From JAICND01 sp040905905 (lineage in GTDB: Bacteria; Actinomycetota; Acidimicrobiia; Spongiisociales; ZC4RG35), in assembly GCA_040905905.1 (NCBI GenBank), contig JBBDQN010000031.1, positions 62,001 to 126,000 on the forward strand: 64,000 bases of DNA, in the 5' to 3' direction. Made by a program: the position numbers and the translations under genes. Below the pieces are notes generated by a model, which was given only the letters and a program-made list of their open reading frames with translations, was not told where the DNA came from and ran no database searches. Positions within the stretch are counted from its first letter, which is position 1. Each line of letters starts with the position of its first letter. Shown here one piece after another: positions 16,758 through 24,700 of the stretch.

Positions 16758-16921
16758 TACGCGCAGCAACTCACCCCGCCTGAAGGAGAACCCGCCGACA
16801 TCGCCCGCGACCGTTGGTTTCTCGATGATGAATGGACCGTGCTTCGCTCTGGAGCAACGAAGTCCTGGGCGATCTCGAGATGGTCGTTAGAACAGTGGCT
16901 GCGCCATGCCACCGCGTCTAG
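16758..16921 (+). pseudogene. DUF559 (Vsr-like nuclease fold) C-terminal remnant with frameshift
   Basis: Directly after DUF2237 one frame reads DIARDRWFLDDEWTVLR and, after a one-base shift near 16851, another reads WSNEVLGDLEMVVRTV and ends in TAG. Together these resemble the C-terminus of DUF559 proteins (RD.WL...G..VLRFW.NEVL..LE.V). Restoring one T in CGCTCTGG would join them as VLRFWSNEV. There is no start or N-terminal half, so this looks like a decayed fragment. It overlaps the convergent DUF1992 gene by a few bases. The assignment rests on about 40 residues. Confidence 0.6.
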
Positions 16922-17277
16922 CGGCGGGCGCGATACATACGTCGCCAGGTGGCGATCACATCGTCGGCTACCAGCCCGGGTAGTTGCTCGTCATCCGGAA
17001 CACCCTGGTTGGCGGCCGCGATCTCGTTGTTGAACTCTTCCACCCGGGACCGAACTGCGGCTTCGTCGGGTAGCACCCAGACCTCACCCAGATTCCGTTC
17101 GATCCGGGCGGCCAGATCGGCCAACCGGTCCTGGCGTCGCATTTCGGCGATTCGTCGCCGTGCCCACCACCCGGGACCGTCGTCACCTTTGGGGAGCGGT
17201 TGCCCGCTTCCAGGAAGCTGGTCGAAGTCTCCCCGTCTAATCGCCGCTTCGATTTGATCCTCGACCGGGTCCTTCAT
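16918..17277 (-). CDS. DUF1992 / DnaJ-like family protein
   Basis: 119 residues from ATG 17277: MKDPVEDQIEAAIRRGDFDQ, LPGSGQPLP and W.ARRRIAEMRR are the family marks of DUF1992 (DNAJC28 conserved domain, without a J-domain). Predicted mainly helical and cytoplasmic; function unknown. ATG overlaps the stop of the small membrane protein upstream (ATGA), so the two are coupled. It is convergent with the DUF2237 region. Confidence 0.88.
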   Translation of the reverse strand: MKDPVEDQIEAAIRRGDFDQLPGSGQPLPKGDDGPGWWARRRIAEMRRQDRLADLAARIERNLGEVWVLPDEAAVRSRVEEFNNEIAAANQGVPDDEQLPGLVADDVIATWRRMYRARR

Positions 17278-17507
17278 GTGCCGACTCTCCGGGCGGCCAC
17301 GAACGCCGCTACCAGGCCGGCTCCACCGCCGACGACCAGGGAAGGCCCGGCGAGGTCCGAAGGGTTGGCGATCCACGCTCCTGTCCCGATCGCCACCGCC
17401 AGGACCAGTATGGCCTGCACGGCTCGTAAGTCCTGGCGGCGCCGCCCGCAATACAGACCAATGCCGAGGCCAAAAACGATCGCCACGACCCAACTTGCCG
17501 GTTCCAC
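17274..17507 (-). CDS. Small membrane protein
   Basis: 77 residues from GTG 17507. Three hydrophobic stretches: residues 5-20 (SWVVAIVFGLGIGLYCG), 29-45 (AVQAILVLAVAIGTGAW) and 53-70 (AGPSLVVGGGAGLVAAF). No family recognised. It is divergent from, and immediately adjacent to, the thioesterase at 17547 and translationally coupled to the DUF1992 gene. The real coding nature is supported by the ATGA overlap and hydrophobic pattern only. Confidence 0.6.
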   Translation of the reverse strand: MEPASWVVAIVFGLGIGLYCGRRRQDLRAVQAILVLAVAIGTGAWIANPSDLAGPSLVVGGGAGLVAAFVAARRVGT

Positions 17508-17546
17508 ATGACCGAGCGTAGGAGACCCGCGGCTATCTTCGCTCCA

Positions 17547-17987
17547 ATGGCCGAAACCCCTGTCTTTCCCAGCGATCCTGCCGTCCTGGCGTCTTTCCTA
17601 GAAGCGGCCGGATCCGATCGTCTCCCGGGTCTGCTCGGGATCGAACTCATCGAGCTCACCCGCGGCAGGTCGGTGATGCGGTTGGAGGTAGATCGTCGGC
17701 ATGAGGCCTCCAACGGCTACCTGCACGCCGGGACGGTGGTGACCCTCGCCGACACCGCCTGCGGTTATGGCACCGTGGCCTCGCTTCCCGATGGGGCAAA
17801 CGGGTTCACCACCATCGAGCTCAAGTGCAACCATCTCAGCACCCTCCGGTCTGGTGGCATGGTTGCCCGAGCATCCATGGTCCACGGCGGCCGCTCCACC
17901 CAGGTCTGGGACGCCACTGTCACCGCCGAGGCGACTGGCAAGACCGTGGCGATCTTTCGCAACACCCAGCTGATCCTCTATCCGTGA
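17547..17987 (+). CDS. PaaI-family thioesterase (hotdog fold)
   Basis: About 146 residues from ATG 17547 (a GTG frame opens at 17508). LGIELIELTRGRSVMRLEV and NGYLHAGTVVTLADTACGYG form the hotdog core: His-Ala-Gly followed by Asp in the central helix is the 4HBT/PaaI active-site arrangement. It should hydrolyse an acyl-CoA, substrate unknown. It ends 3 bp from the convergent cytosine deaminase gene. Confidence 0.87.
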   Translation: MAETPVFPSDPAVLASFLEAAGSDRLPGLLGIELIELTRGRSVMRLEVDRRHEASNGYLHAGTVVTLADTACGYGTVASLPDGANGFTTIELKCNHLSTLRSGGMVARASMVHGGRSTQVWDATVTAEATGKTVAIFRNTQLILYP

Positions 17988-17990
17988 TCC

Positions 17991-18425
17991 TTACTCGCCA
18001 ATGTCTTCGAACCACAGATCGGGGTTCGACTTGATGAACTCCTCCATCATCCGCATGCAGTCGACCCGGTCCAGGACGACGATGTCCACACCACGCGACC
18101 GAAGCCAGTTCTCGGGCCCCCGGAAGGTGTGATTCTCCCCGACGACGATGCGGGGCACCCCATAAAGCAACGAGGCTCCAGAACACATGTCGCAGGGGGA
18201 GAGGGTGGAATACAGGGTTGCCCGCTGATACACGGCGGCCGGTTGGCGGCCGGCGTTTTCAAAGGCGTCCATCTCGGCATGGAGGACCACGCTTCCCTTT
18301 TGGACCCGGCGATTGTGGCCGCGGCCCAGCACTTCGCCGTCTACGGCGATGATCGATCCAACAGGGATACCACCTTCCTCCAGACCGCGGTGGGCTTCTT
18401 CCACGGCCAAGTCCATGAGATCCAT
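17991..18425 (-). CDS. Cytosine deaminase of the fungal (FCY1) zinc type
   Basis: Cytidine/deoxycytidylate deaminase-fold enzyme of 144 residues. Zinc ligands are H49 in LHAEMDAFEN, with catalytic E51, and C78/C81 in TLSPCDMC. The whole protein follows yeast cytosine deaminase: VLGRGHN.R.QKGS, TLYSTLSPCDMCSGA, YGVPR.VVGEN and especially the C-terminal WFEDIGE that closes the yeast active site. It therefore probably converts cytosine to uracil (or a close pyrimidine) rather than deaminating tRNA or nucleotides. Monocistronic, convergent with the thioesterase. Confidence 0.87.
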   Translation of the reverse strand: MDLMDLAVEEAHRGLEEGGIPVGSIIAVDGEVLGRGHNRRVQKGSVVLHAEMDAFENAGRQPAAVYQRATLYSTLSPCDMCSGASLLYGVPRIVVGENHTFRGPENWLRSRGVDIVVLDRVDCMRMMEEFIKSNPDLWFEDIGE

Positions 18426-18482
18426 TCCCGGAAGCTAATCAAGTGACGAACCCGAAAGTCGGGTAGGTGCGTACTGTGCCTG

Positions 18483-18929
18483 ATGAAAAGGACAGCACTT
18501 CTCTTGGCGGCCGCCGTGGCTGCCACCGCCTGTGGCGGCGTAACTTCAGACCCGACCACAACCACAACTCCCACAACAACGACTACAGCTGCCCCCACCA
18601 CTACCAGCGCGGGGACCACCACCACCGGGGCAACGACCACGACCGCCGACACCGGGACCGGTGCCTCAACCGTCGACGTGTTCGTGGAGGACTTCGCGTT
18701 CTCGCCTTCGACCGTCACCATCAAAGTGGGCGACACCGTTCGCTGGAACCTGGTCGGCGGCAGCCACACGACAACGTCGGGGACCTCCCCCACCCCTGAT
18801 GGGGGTTGGAACCAGACCCTGCAATCGGACCCACCGATCACAGTCACCTTCTCCGAGGCTGGTTCTTACCCCTACTTCTGCCGTTTCCACGGCGACTTCA
18901 TGTCCGGAACAGTTGTTGTAGAGCCGTAG
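18483..18929 (+). CDS. Cupredoxin (plastocyanin-like) lipoprotein
   Basis: Lipoprotein signal MKRTALLLAAAVAATAC with lipobox ATAC, a Thr-rich linker of about 40 residues, then a 90-residue cupredoxin domain (VEDFAFSPSTVTIKVGDTVRW). Likely type-1 copper ligands: the His in GGSHTT, then Cys and His in PYFCRFHGDFMSG and the Met. It is predicted to be an extracytoplasmic blue-copper electron carrier. It precedes the LppM-like lipoprotein by 20 bp. Confidence 0.9.
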   Translation: MKRTALLLAAAVAATACGGVTSDPTTTTTPTTTTTAAPTTTSAGTTTTGATTTTADTGTGASTVDVFVEDFAFSPSTVTIKVGDTVRWNLVGGSHTTTSGTSPTPDGGWNQTLQSDPPITVTFSEAGSYPYFCRFHGDFMSGTVVVEP

Positions 18930-18949
18930 TCGGGGGATAGAGTCATGGC

Positions 18950-19720
18950 GTGACCAAACTGCGCCGAACCGCCCTGCTCGCCCTTTTGCCGCTGCTGTTG
19001 GCAGCTTGTGAGATCCGTCTATGGATGGACGTGGAGATGGCCACCGCCGAATCGGGTCAGGTCATCATCACGATGGGGTTCGACGAGGAGCTCCGGGGGC
19101 TGGTCGAGGGGGCCGGCGAGGCCAGTGATCTGTTCACTGAAATCGAGGATGAGGCTGCCGAACAGGGGTTCGATATCGAGCCTTTCACCGACGGCGAAAT
19201 CGAGGGGGTGAGGGTCACCAAGAGTTTTTCGAGCCTTGCGGAGCTCAACGAGATCCTCAACAATCCTCCATCAATGTCACCCGACAGTGACGAAGCGGTT
19301 GTCAACGAGGTGCGGTTCATCGACAACGGTGAATCCATCAGGTTTGAAGGGTCTGTGCCGGATGGAGGCGGTGACTTTGAGGGCATCGACCCCTCCCAGT
19401 TCCTTGATGTGTTCGAATTCGACGCCCGAGTTTCGGTGAAGTTCCCCGGCAGCGTCATCGAGCACAACGGTGAGTTGTCGGAACGGACTGTGACCTGGAT
19501 CTTCTACGACGAAGGCTTCGACGGCATCGAAATGTTCGCCGAAGCCCAAAAGGCCGGGGGCGGCCTGTCAGGGGTTTTGATCCTTGTGGTGCTGCTCGTG
19601 CTGGCCGTCGTCGGAGCCATCGTCTATCGAATTATGTCGGAGAGGAAGGTCGACACGGTGGCCGATCCCACCATTGCTGAAACTCCACTGCCCCCGGCAC
19701 CGGCGCCACCGGCCGGCTAG
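18950..19720 (+). CDS. LppM-like (DUF3153) lipoprotein with C-terminal membrane anchor
   Basis: GTG start at 18950; signal MTKLRRTALLALLPLLLAAC with lipobox LAAC, then an acidic extracytoplasmic domain and a C-terminal transmembrane helix (residues about 205-228, VLILVVLLVLAVVGAIVYRI) followed by a short Pro-rich tail. This LppM architecture is known from mycobacteria, where LppM affects cell-envelope and host interactions. Possibly cotranscribed with the cupredoxin gene. It ends overlapping the convergent gene at 19717. Confidence 0.78.
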   Translation: MTKLRRTALLALLPLLLAACEIRLWMDVEMATAESGQVIITMGFDEELRGLVEGAGEASDLFTEIEDEAAEQGFDIEPFTDGEIEGVRVTKSFSSLAELNEILNNPPSMSPDSDEAVVNEVRFIDNGESIRFEGSVPDGGGDFEGIDPSQFLDVFEFDARVSVKFPGSVIEHNGELSERTVTWIFYDEGFDGIEMFAEAQKAGGGLSGVLILVVLLVLAVVGAIVYRIMSERKVDTVADPTIAETPLPPAPAPPAG

Positions 19721-20124
19721 ATCGCTCGCATCCGGTTGTTGCGGGCGTCATGGGTGACCTCCGCCAGGCCTAAGGCCTCCAGGAGCGGTGGCATGTACAT
19801 GCCAAACCGACCCCGGTAACCCTTCTTGATCCCGTACCAGCCACCAACCGGGTTGTCGGTTGATCGGCCCCACGCTTCCACGGTTCCTTCGGCGGCCGGC
19901 TTCTTTTCATCGGCGGAGCCCAGGGGCATCCAGTCTCCGTGGGCCTTGAGCATGGCATGCAGGTCCTCGATGGCCCGCAGGTGATAGCGAAGCTGGGTCG
20001 TACCAACCTGGCAGATGATGGCGGGCGGGTCGGCCGATTCGTCTCGGTACATCTGGTACTCACCTGTCCCGGGTGGGGTCTTGAGCTTCCAGGGGTCCTC
20101 TTTGGTTCCACTGCTATTGGCCAC
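19717..20124 (-). CDS. Conserved hypothetical protein
   Basis: 135 residues, soluble, no signal. Marks: DPWKLKTPPGTGEYQMYRDE near the start, then QLRYHLRAIEDLHAMLKAHGDWMPL in two parts and NPVGGWYGIKKGYRGRFGMY near the C-terminus. The pattern is that of a small conserved actinobacterial protein; I do not recognise a named family. It follows the RidA gene by 18 bp on the same strand and may share its operon. Convergent with the LppM-like gene (4-bp overlap). Confidence 0.75.
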   Translation of the reverse strand: MANSSGTKEDPWKLKTPPGTGEYQMYRDESADPPAIICQVGTTQLRYHLRAIEDLHAMLKAHGDWMPLGSADEKKPAAEGTVEAWGRSTDNPVGGWYGIKKGYRGRFGMYMPPLLEALGLAEVTHDARNNRMRAI

Positions 20125-20142
20125 GATCGACCTCCTTCCGTC

Positions 20143-20523
20143 TTAGTCGACGATGGCGTCGGCTTCTATCTCGACCTTCCAACGTTGATCCAAAAAGCCC
20201 GTCACCACCACCATGGTCGAGGCCGGGCGAATCTCGTCAAACACCTCTCCATGGGCTCGTCCCACGGCTTCCCAAATCGAAACGTCGGTGATGAACACGC
20301 GGGTGCGCACGACATGAGTGAGCCCGGCCCCGGCTTCGTTGAGGGCCATCTCGATGATCTCAAGGCTTCGCCGCGCCTGGACATAGGGATCGGAGTCGAC
20401 CGAGCCGTCGGGCCAGATGGGGGCAGTTCCGGAAACTGTCACCTGACTTCCTACTCGCACCGCCCGGGAGAAACCCACCGTCGCCTCAAAAGGAGACCCC
20501 GATCTGATCAGTTGTCGTGCCAT
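20143..20523 (-). CDS. ridA: RidA/YjgF family protein
   Basis: 126 residues from ATG 20523 (MARQLIRSGSPFE). GFSRAVRVG..V.VSGTAP and HVVRTRVFITDVSIWEAVGRAH with the conserved Arg, and RPASTMVVVTGFLD near the C-terminus, are RidA signatures. Such trimeric enzymes hydrolyse reactive enamine/imine intermediates such as 2-aminoacrylate; subgroup members act in catabolic pathways. Divergent from the membrane protein at 20560 with a 36-bp gap. A longer in-frame extension to 20937 lies antisense to that gene and was rejected. Confidence 0.88.
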   Translation of the reverse strand: MARQLIRSGSPFEATVGFSRAVRVGSQVTVSGTAPIWPDGSVDSDPYVQARRSLEIIEMALNEAGAGLTHVVRTRVFITDVSIWEAVGRAHGEVFDEIRPASTMVVVTGFLDQRWKVEIEADAIVD

Positions 20524-20559
20524 CCTCTGCATTGTGGCTACTCCGCCCTCGATGACGCC

Positions 20560-21408
20560 GTGAAACGGCCGCTGCTGTTCGTGATCCTTGCCGCCTTTAT
20601 CGGCTCCATAGCGATCGACGCCCTGGGCGCCAGATTGGGTTGGAGTGCCCTCATGGTCTTCCTCGTAAAGCTCGTCCTGCTGTTTGGCCTGGCCGTCATC
20701 CGCTCCGGCGTCTCGCGCCTGTTCATGCTCCTTTACGCGGTGCTCCAAGCCATCCCCGTCTTTGGGTTGACCAACGTCGCCCTCGCCGGCCCCATTGTGA
20801 TCGCCACTGGTTTTGCCCTGCTGTGGCGGACTTACCTGACCAGATTCACCCGCTCCGAGCTCACCCCCCGCCACGACCAGGCCATCGCCGACGGCGCCCG
20901 TGGACCCTTCGACGAGTTCCGCCGGCTTGGCTTCCAACCGGTCAGGTCGGCCGACGCCAAAGGGGTCGATTTCAAGACGATCTTCACCTACCTGGTTTCA
21001 GCCGACCGACGAACATATGCAGTGGTCACCGACCAGCTGCAGACCCTTGCCTCCCAGGTCGGACACCGAGTGCTGGTCACGATGGATCGAGCCGCCCTCC
21101 CCACCGCCCCCACCGAGCTCCGCCAACTGGTGCGGACTCGCGATCTATCCGAGTTAGTCCACGCTCATGAAAGGGCACTGGCGGTCCTTGCCTCTCACGG
21201 TCACCAACCCGATCACCTGGTGCCGGATCGCATCCTCGACATCTCCATCACCGCCGAACGCAACACCATCGACTTGTTGGCCGCACGACCATGGTGGGTG
21301 CTGGGCCAGGTCCTATTAGGCATGATCCGCCGTGAGCGACCCAACTCGCGACCCATCACCCACGATCCCATCACGGTCAACCGCATCGAACGTTGGAGCC
21401 AGGCTTAA
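20560..21408 (+). CDS. Membrane protein of unknown function
   Basis: About 282 residues from GTG 20560 (VKRPLLFVILAAFIGS). The first 90 residues hold three hydrophobic spans (about 4-20, 28-46 and 50-85). A soluble cytoplasmic domain follows, with RRLGFQPVRSADAKGVDF and DRRTYAVVTDQLQTLAS. No family recognised. A hairpin follows at 21416-21447. Sequence in the same frame upstream of 20560 overlaps RidA antisense and is not coding. Confidence 0.72.
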   Translation: MKRPLLFVILAAFIGSIAIDALGARLGWSALMVFLVKLVLLFGLAVIRSGVSRLFMLLYAVLQAIPVFGLTNVALAGPIVIATGFALLWRTYLTRFTRSELTPRHDQAIADGARGPFDEFRRLGFQPVRSADAKGVDFKTIFTYLVSADRRTYAVVTDQLQTLASQVGHRVLVTMDRAALPTAPTELRQLVRTRDLSELVHAHERALAVLASHGHQPDHLVPDRILDISITAERNTIDLLAARPWWVLGQVLLGMIRRERPNSRPITHDPITVNRIERWSQA

Positions 21409-21415
21409 CGAGCCT

Positions 21416-21447
21416 CGCGAAAAGCTGCCGACTGATCGGTTTTCGCG
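21416..21447 (+). terminator. Probable terminator hairpin
   Basis: CGCGAAAA (21416-21423) pairs perfectly with TTTTCGCG (21440-21447) across a 16-base loop, 8 bases after the membrane protein stop. No long T-tract follows, so this is a moderate call; it isolates the nrdJ promoter region from upstream transcription. Confidence 0.5.
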
Positions 21448-21574
21448 TTGGGGGAGTGCGGAGTAGTTTCATTGTTGTTCGCCTTCCCTTCCCCGGCGGA
21501 CGTCCACTTCCCACGGAAACGGCACCGTTTCGCGTCGTTGCCACGAGGTCGCGAAAACCAATCCAAGTTGGTGC

Positions 21575-21603
21575 TTGACCAATGCCAAGAGTGTAATTAC
21601 AGT
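21575..21603 (+). promoter_or_regulatory. Candidate nrdJ promoter
   Basis: TTGACC (21575-21580) and TACAGT (21598-21603) are spaced by 17 bp, resembling -35 and -10 elements of the primary sigma factor. They lie directly upstream of the paired NrdR boxes, placing the boxes around and downstream of the predicted transcription start, suitable for repression. Confidence 0.4.
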
Positions 21604-21613
21604 GGTGTATCCG

Positions 21614-21660
21614 CCCCAACATGATGTGGTTCAAGGATTTGCCACCACAACATGTTGTGG
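21614..21660. promoter_or_regulatory. Tandem NrdR boxes
   Basis: Box 2 (21645-21660, CCACAACATGTTGTGG) is a perfect 16-bp palindrome; box 1 (21614-21629, CCCCAACATGATGTGG) is a near copy. Both fit the general NrdR box (ACACWATATATWGTGT-like, conserved C, AT centre and G). The start-to-start distance is 31 bp, about three helical turns, which is the spacing typical of NrdR operator pairs. They sit upstream of a ribonucleotide reductase gene, the known target class of the NrdR repressor. Confidence 0.8.
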
Positions 21661-21795
21661 TCGTGGGCGGATTGACTTTATCGGATTGACTTATCGGAGA
21701 GAAGCGGTCGTGGTGCCTCTGCTGGGGGGTCAAATCGGCCGGAAATCTGGGGCCCCCAAGGCGGGAGTGTCCCATTTGGAGGGAAGGAGAGGTAG

Positions 21796-24700
21796 ATGAG
21801 CAAAGGCCTGCGTATCCCCCGGCGGTACACCGAGGAAGGCCGCGATCCCTATTCCACGATTGAGTGGACGCGGCGAGATTCCCGCATCACCAACCCCGAC
21901 GGGTCGGTGGTCTTCGAGGTGAAAGACGCCGAGGTGCCGGCCTCCTGGTCGCAGGTGGCGACCGACATCATCGTCTCTAAATATTTCCGCAAGGCCGGCG
22001 TGCCCCAAGCCGACGACGCCGGCAATCCGATTCTCAATGAGGATGGAAGCCCGTTGCTCGGCTCCGAGAACTCGAGCCGCCAGGTTTTCGATCGCCTCGC
22101 CACTACCTGGCGCTGGTGGGGGGAGAAGCACGGCTACTTCGCCACTTCAGGTGATGCTCAGGCGTTCGAGGACGAGATGAAGTACATGCTCGCCAACCAG
22201 ATCGCTGCACCCAATTCCCCACAATGGTTCAACACTGGCCTCAATCACGCCTACGGGTTGCGGGGTCCGGCGCAAGGTTTCTGGTACGTCGATCCTCAGA
22301 CCGAAGAATTGGTCTCTTCACCCGACTCCTATACGAGGCCAGCACCGCACGCTTGTTTTATCGCCTCGGTTTCTGATGACCTCGTGAGCCCGGGCGGAAT
22401 AATGGATCTCTGGCTCCGCGAGGCCCGCATCTTTAAGTTCGGGAGCGGTATCGGGAGTAACTTCTCCGACATCCGCGGCTCCGAAGAGCCCCTCTCGGGT
22501 GGCGGCAAGTCATCAGGCGTAATGAGCTTCCTCAAGATCGGCGACGCTGCTGCAGGCGCGATCCGTTCGGGTGGAACAACGAGGAGGGCAGCCAAGATGG
22601 TCATCCTCGACCTCGACCATCCCGACATCGAGGAGTTCATCGACTGGAAGAAGAACGAGGAAGAGAAAGCCAAAGTCCTGATCCAGTACGGCGGATATCC
22701 GGCCGACTTCAATGGCGAGGCCTATTCAACGGTCTCTGGTCAGAACTCCAACAACTCAGTACGAGTGCCCAACGACTTCATCAGGGCAGTCCATGAGGAC
22801 GGAGACTGGTATCTAACGGAACGGACGACGGGCAAGGTGCGCAAGACCGTCAAAGCCCGCCAACTCTGGCGCCAGATTGCCGAGGCTGCTTGGGCCTGTG
22901 CCGATCCCGGCGTCCAGTTCGACACCATTATCAACGACTGGCACACCTCGCCGGCGGGTGGACGAATCAGGGCATCTAACCCATGTAGTGAGTACCTCCA
23001 CCTTGACAACACCGCCTGCAACCTTGCATCAATTAACCTCGTGAAGTTTCTCAATGACGAGACCGGCGTGTTTGATGTCGACAGCTACCAGCACGCAATC
23101 AGGCTGTGGACGATCGTTCTCGAGATCTCGGTCACAATGGCCCACTTTCCATCCCCGGAAATCGCCCAGGGCTCATACGACTATCGCACCCTCGGACTCG
23201 GATATGCCAACCTCGGATCGCTTCTCATGCGCCTGGGTTTGCCGTACGACTCCGACGAGGGCCGCGCCATTGCCGGAGGCCTTACCTCGATCCTCACCGG
23301 CTACTCCTACGCCACCTCGGCGGAAATGGCATCGGTGGTCGGGCCGTTTCCCAAGTTCGCGGACAATCGCGAAGCAATGTTGCGAGTCATACGTAATCAC
23401 CGTCGGGCCGCGTATGCCGCCAAACAGAGCGATTACGAAGGCGTCTCTCACTTCGTTATGGGTATCGACTCCACTCTCTGCCCACCCAATCTGCTCGACG
23501 CGGCGCGTAGTGCATGGGATATGGCGCTGTCAGTCGGAGAGCGTCACGGTTATCGCAATGCCCAGGCAAGTGTTTTGGCGCCGACCGGAACCATAGGGCT
23601 GGTCCTCGATTGTGACACCACCGGAGTTGAGCCCGACTTCTCTCTGGTCAAGTTCAAGAAGCTGGCTGGCGGCGGTTACTTCAAAATCACCAACCAGTCG
23701 GTGACCCCAGCTCTCCACAACCTCGGATATTCAGACCAGCAGATCGATGACATCATTCGCTACCTGGTTGGCTCCAGCTCCCTCGAGGGCGCCCCGTACA
23801 TCAACCGTGAGTCGCTATTAGAGAAAGGTTTCACCGATCAGGATTTGGCAAGGATCGAGGCGATCCTGCCTGCGGTGTTCGAACTCAGGCACGCCTTCAA
23901 CCCGTTCGTGCTCAGTGAGGCCACGATGCAACGACTCGGCTTCGAAGTCGACGAATACGCCACCTTCGAGTTCGACCTGCTCCGGGCTCTCGGCTTCACG
24001 GCGTTTGAAGTCCGGGAAGCGACCGAATGGGTGTGTGGTGTTCAGATGATCGAGGGTGCTCCCCACTTGAAGGATGAGCACCTGCCAGTCTTCGACACGG
24101 CCAACAAGAACGGTCGTCATGGCCAGCGGTTCATCCATCATGGCGGTCACATCAAGATGATGGCAGCAGCCCAACCTTTCATCTCCGGATCAATTTCGAA
24201 GTGCGTAACGGGTGAAACCGTATTAACCACTTCCGATGGGTTGGTACGGATCGGGAGACTTCGGCAGGGCGAGGAGCCTGACTCCTTCCGCGACGAGGTC
24301 ATGGAGGTGGCCTCACTCGATGGCGCCCAGAAAACCGATGCCTTCTACTACGGCGGAAAGCGCCGAGTGCGCAAGATCACGCTCCGCTCCGGTCATCGTG
24401 TCACAGGCACTCCCAACCACCGGGTGCTGGTGGCCGTCAAGGGTGGCCTCGAGTGGCGATACCTGGCCGATATCGAGCCCGGTGAGTATGTAGCTACCCA
24501 GTACGGGGCTGATATGTGGTCGGCGCTGCCTGCCCGCTTCGATAACTTCCGGCCCTCACCTTCTTATGGCAATCAGAAGTCGGTCCGAGTCCCCGCCGAG
24601 ATGTCTGAGGAGTTGGCCTTCCTCATCGGAGCATTTATCGCGGAGGGCAACACGACTCCGAGCAACTGGACGATTCACGTCACCAATTCCGACGAGCGCG

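Larger units (their letters stand above)
21409..21795. other. 387-bp intergenic region upstream of nrdJ
   Basis: The only gene-free stretch above 300 bp in the window. It contains the hairpin at 21416-21447, then about 125 bp with nothing recognised, a possible promoter at 21575-21603, two NrdR-box-like palindromes (21614-21629 and 21645-21660) and a 5' leader of about 135 bp ending in AAGGAGAGG before the nrdJ ATG. I saw no convincing cobalamin riboswitch B12-box in it. Confidence 0.7.

Noticed and set aside
19939..20559. Long plus-strand frame upstream of the membrane protein at 20560
   Set aside because: It runs antisense through the hypothetical gene and RidA; the hydrophobic membrane protein begins only at GTG 20560.
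21661..21795. Possible cobalamin riboswitch before the B12-dependent nrdJ
   Set aside because: The leader has some G/C-rich pairing near 21725-21775, but I could not find a convincing B12-box or the other conserved riboswitch segments. A covariance-model search would decide; the NrdR boxes already explain regulation.
21575..21799. 74-codon plus-strand frame upstream of nrdJ
   Set aside because: It starts inside the predicted promoter, crosses the NrdR boxes and shows no protein-like pattern.
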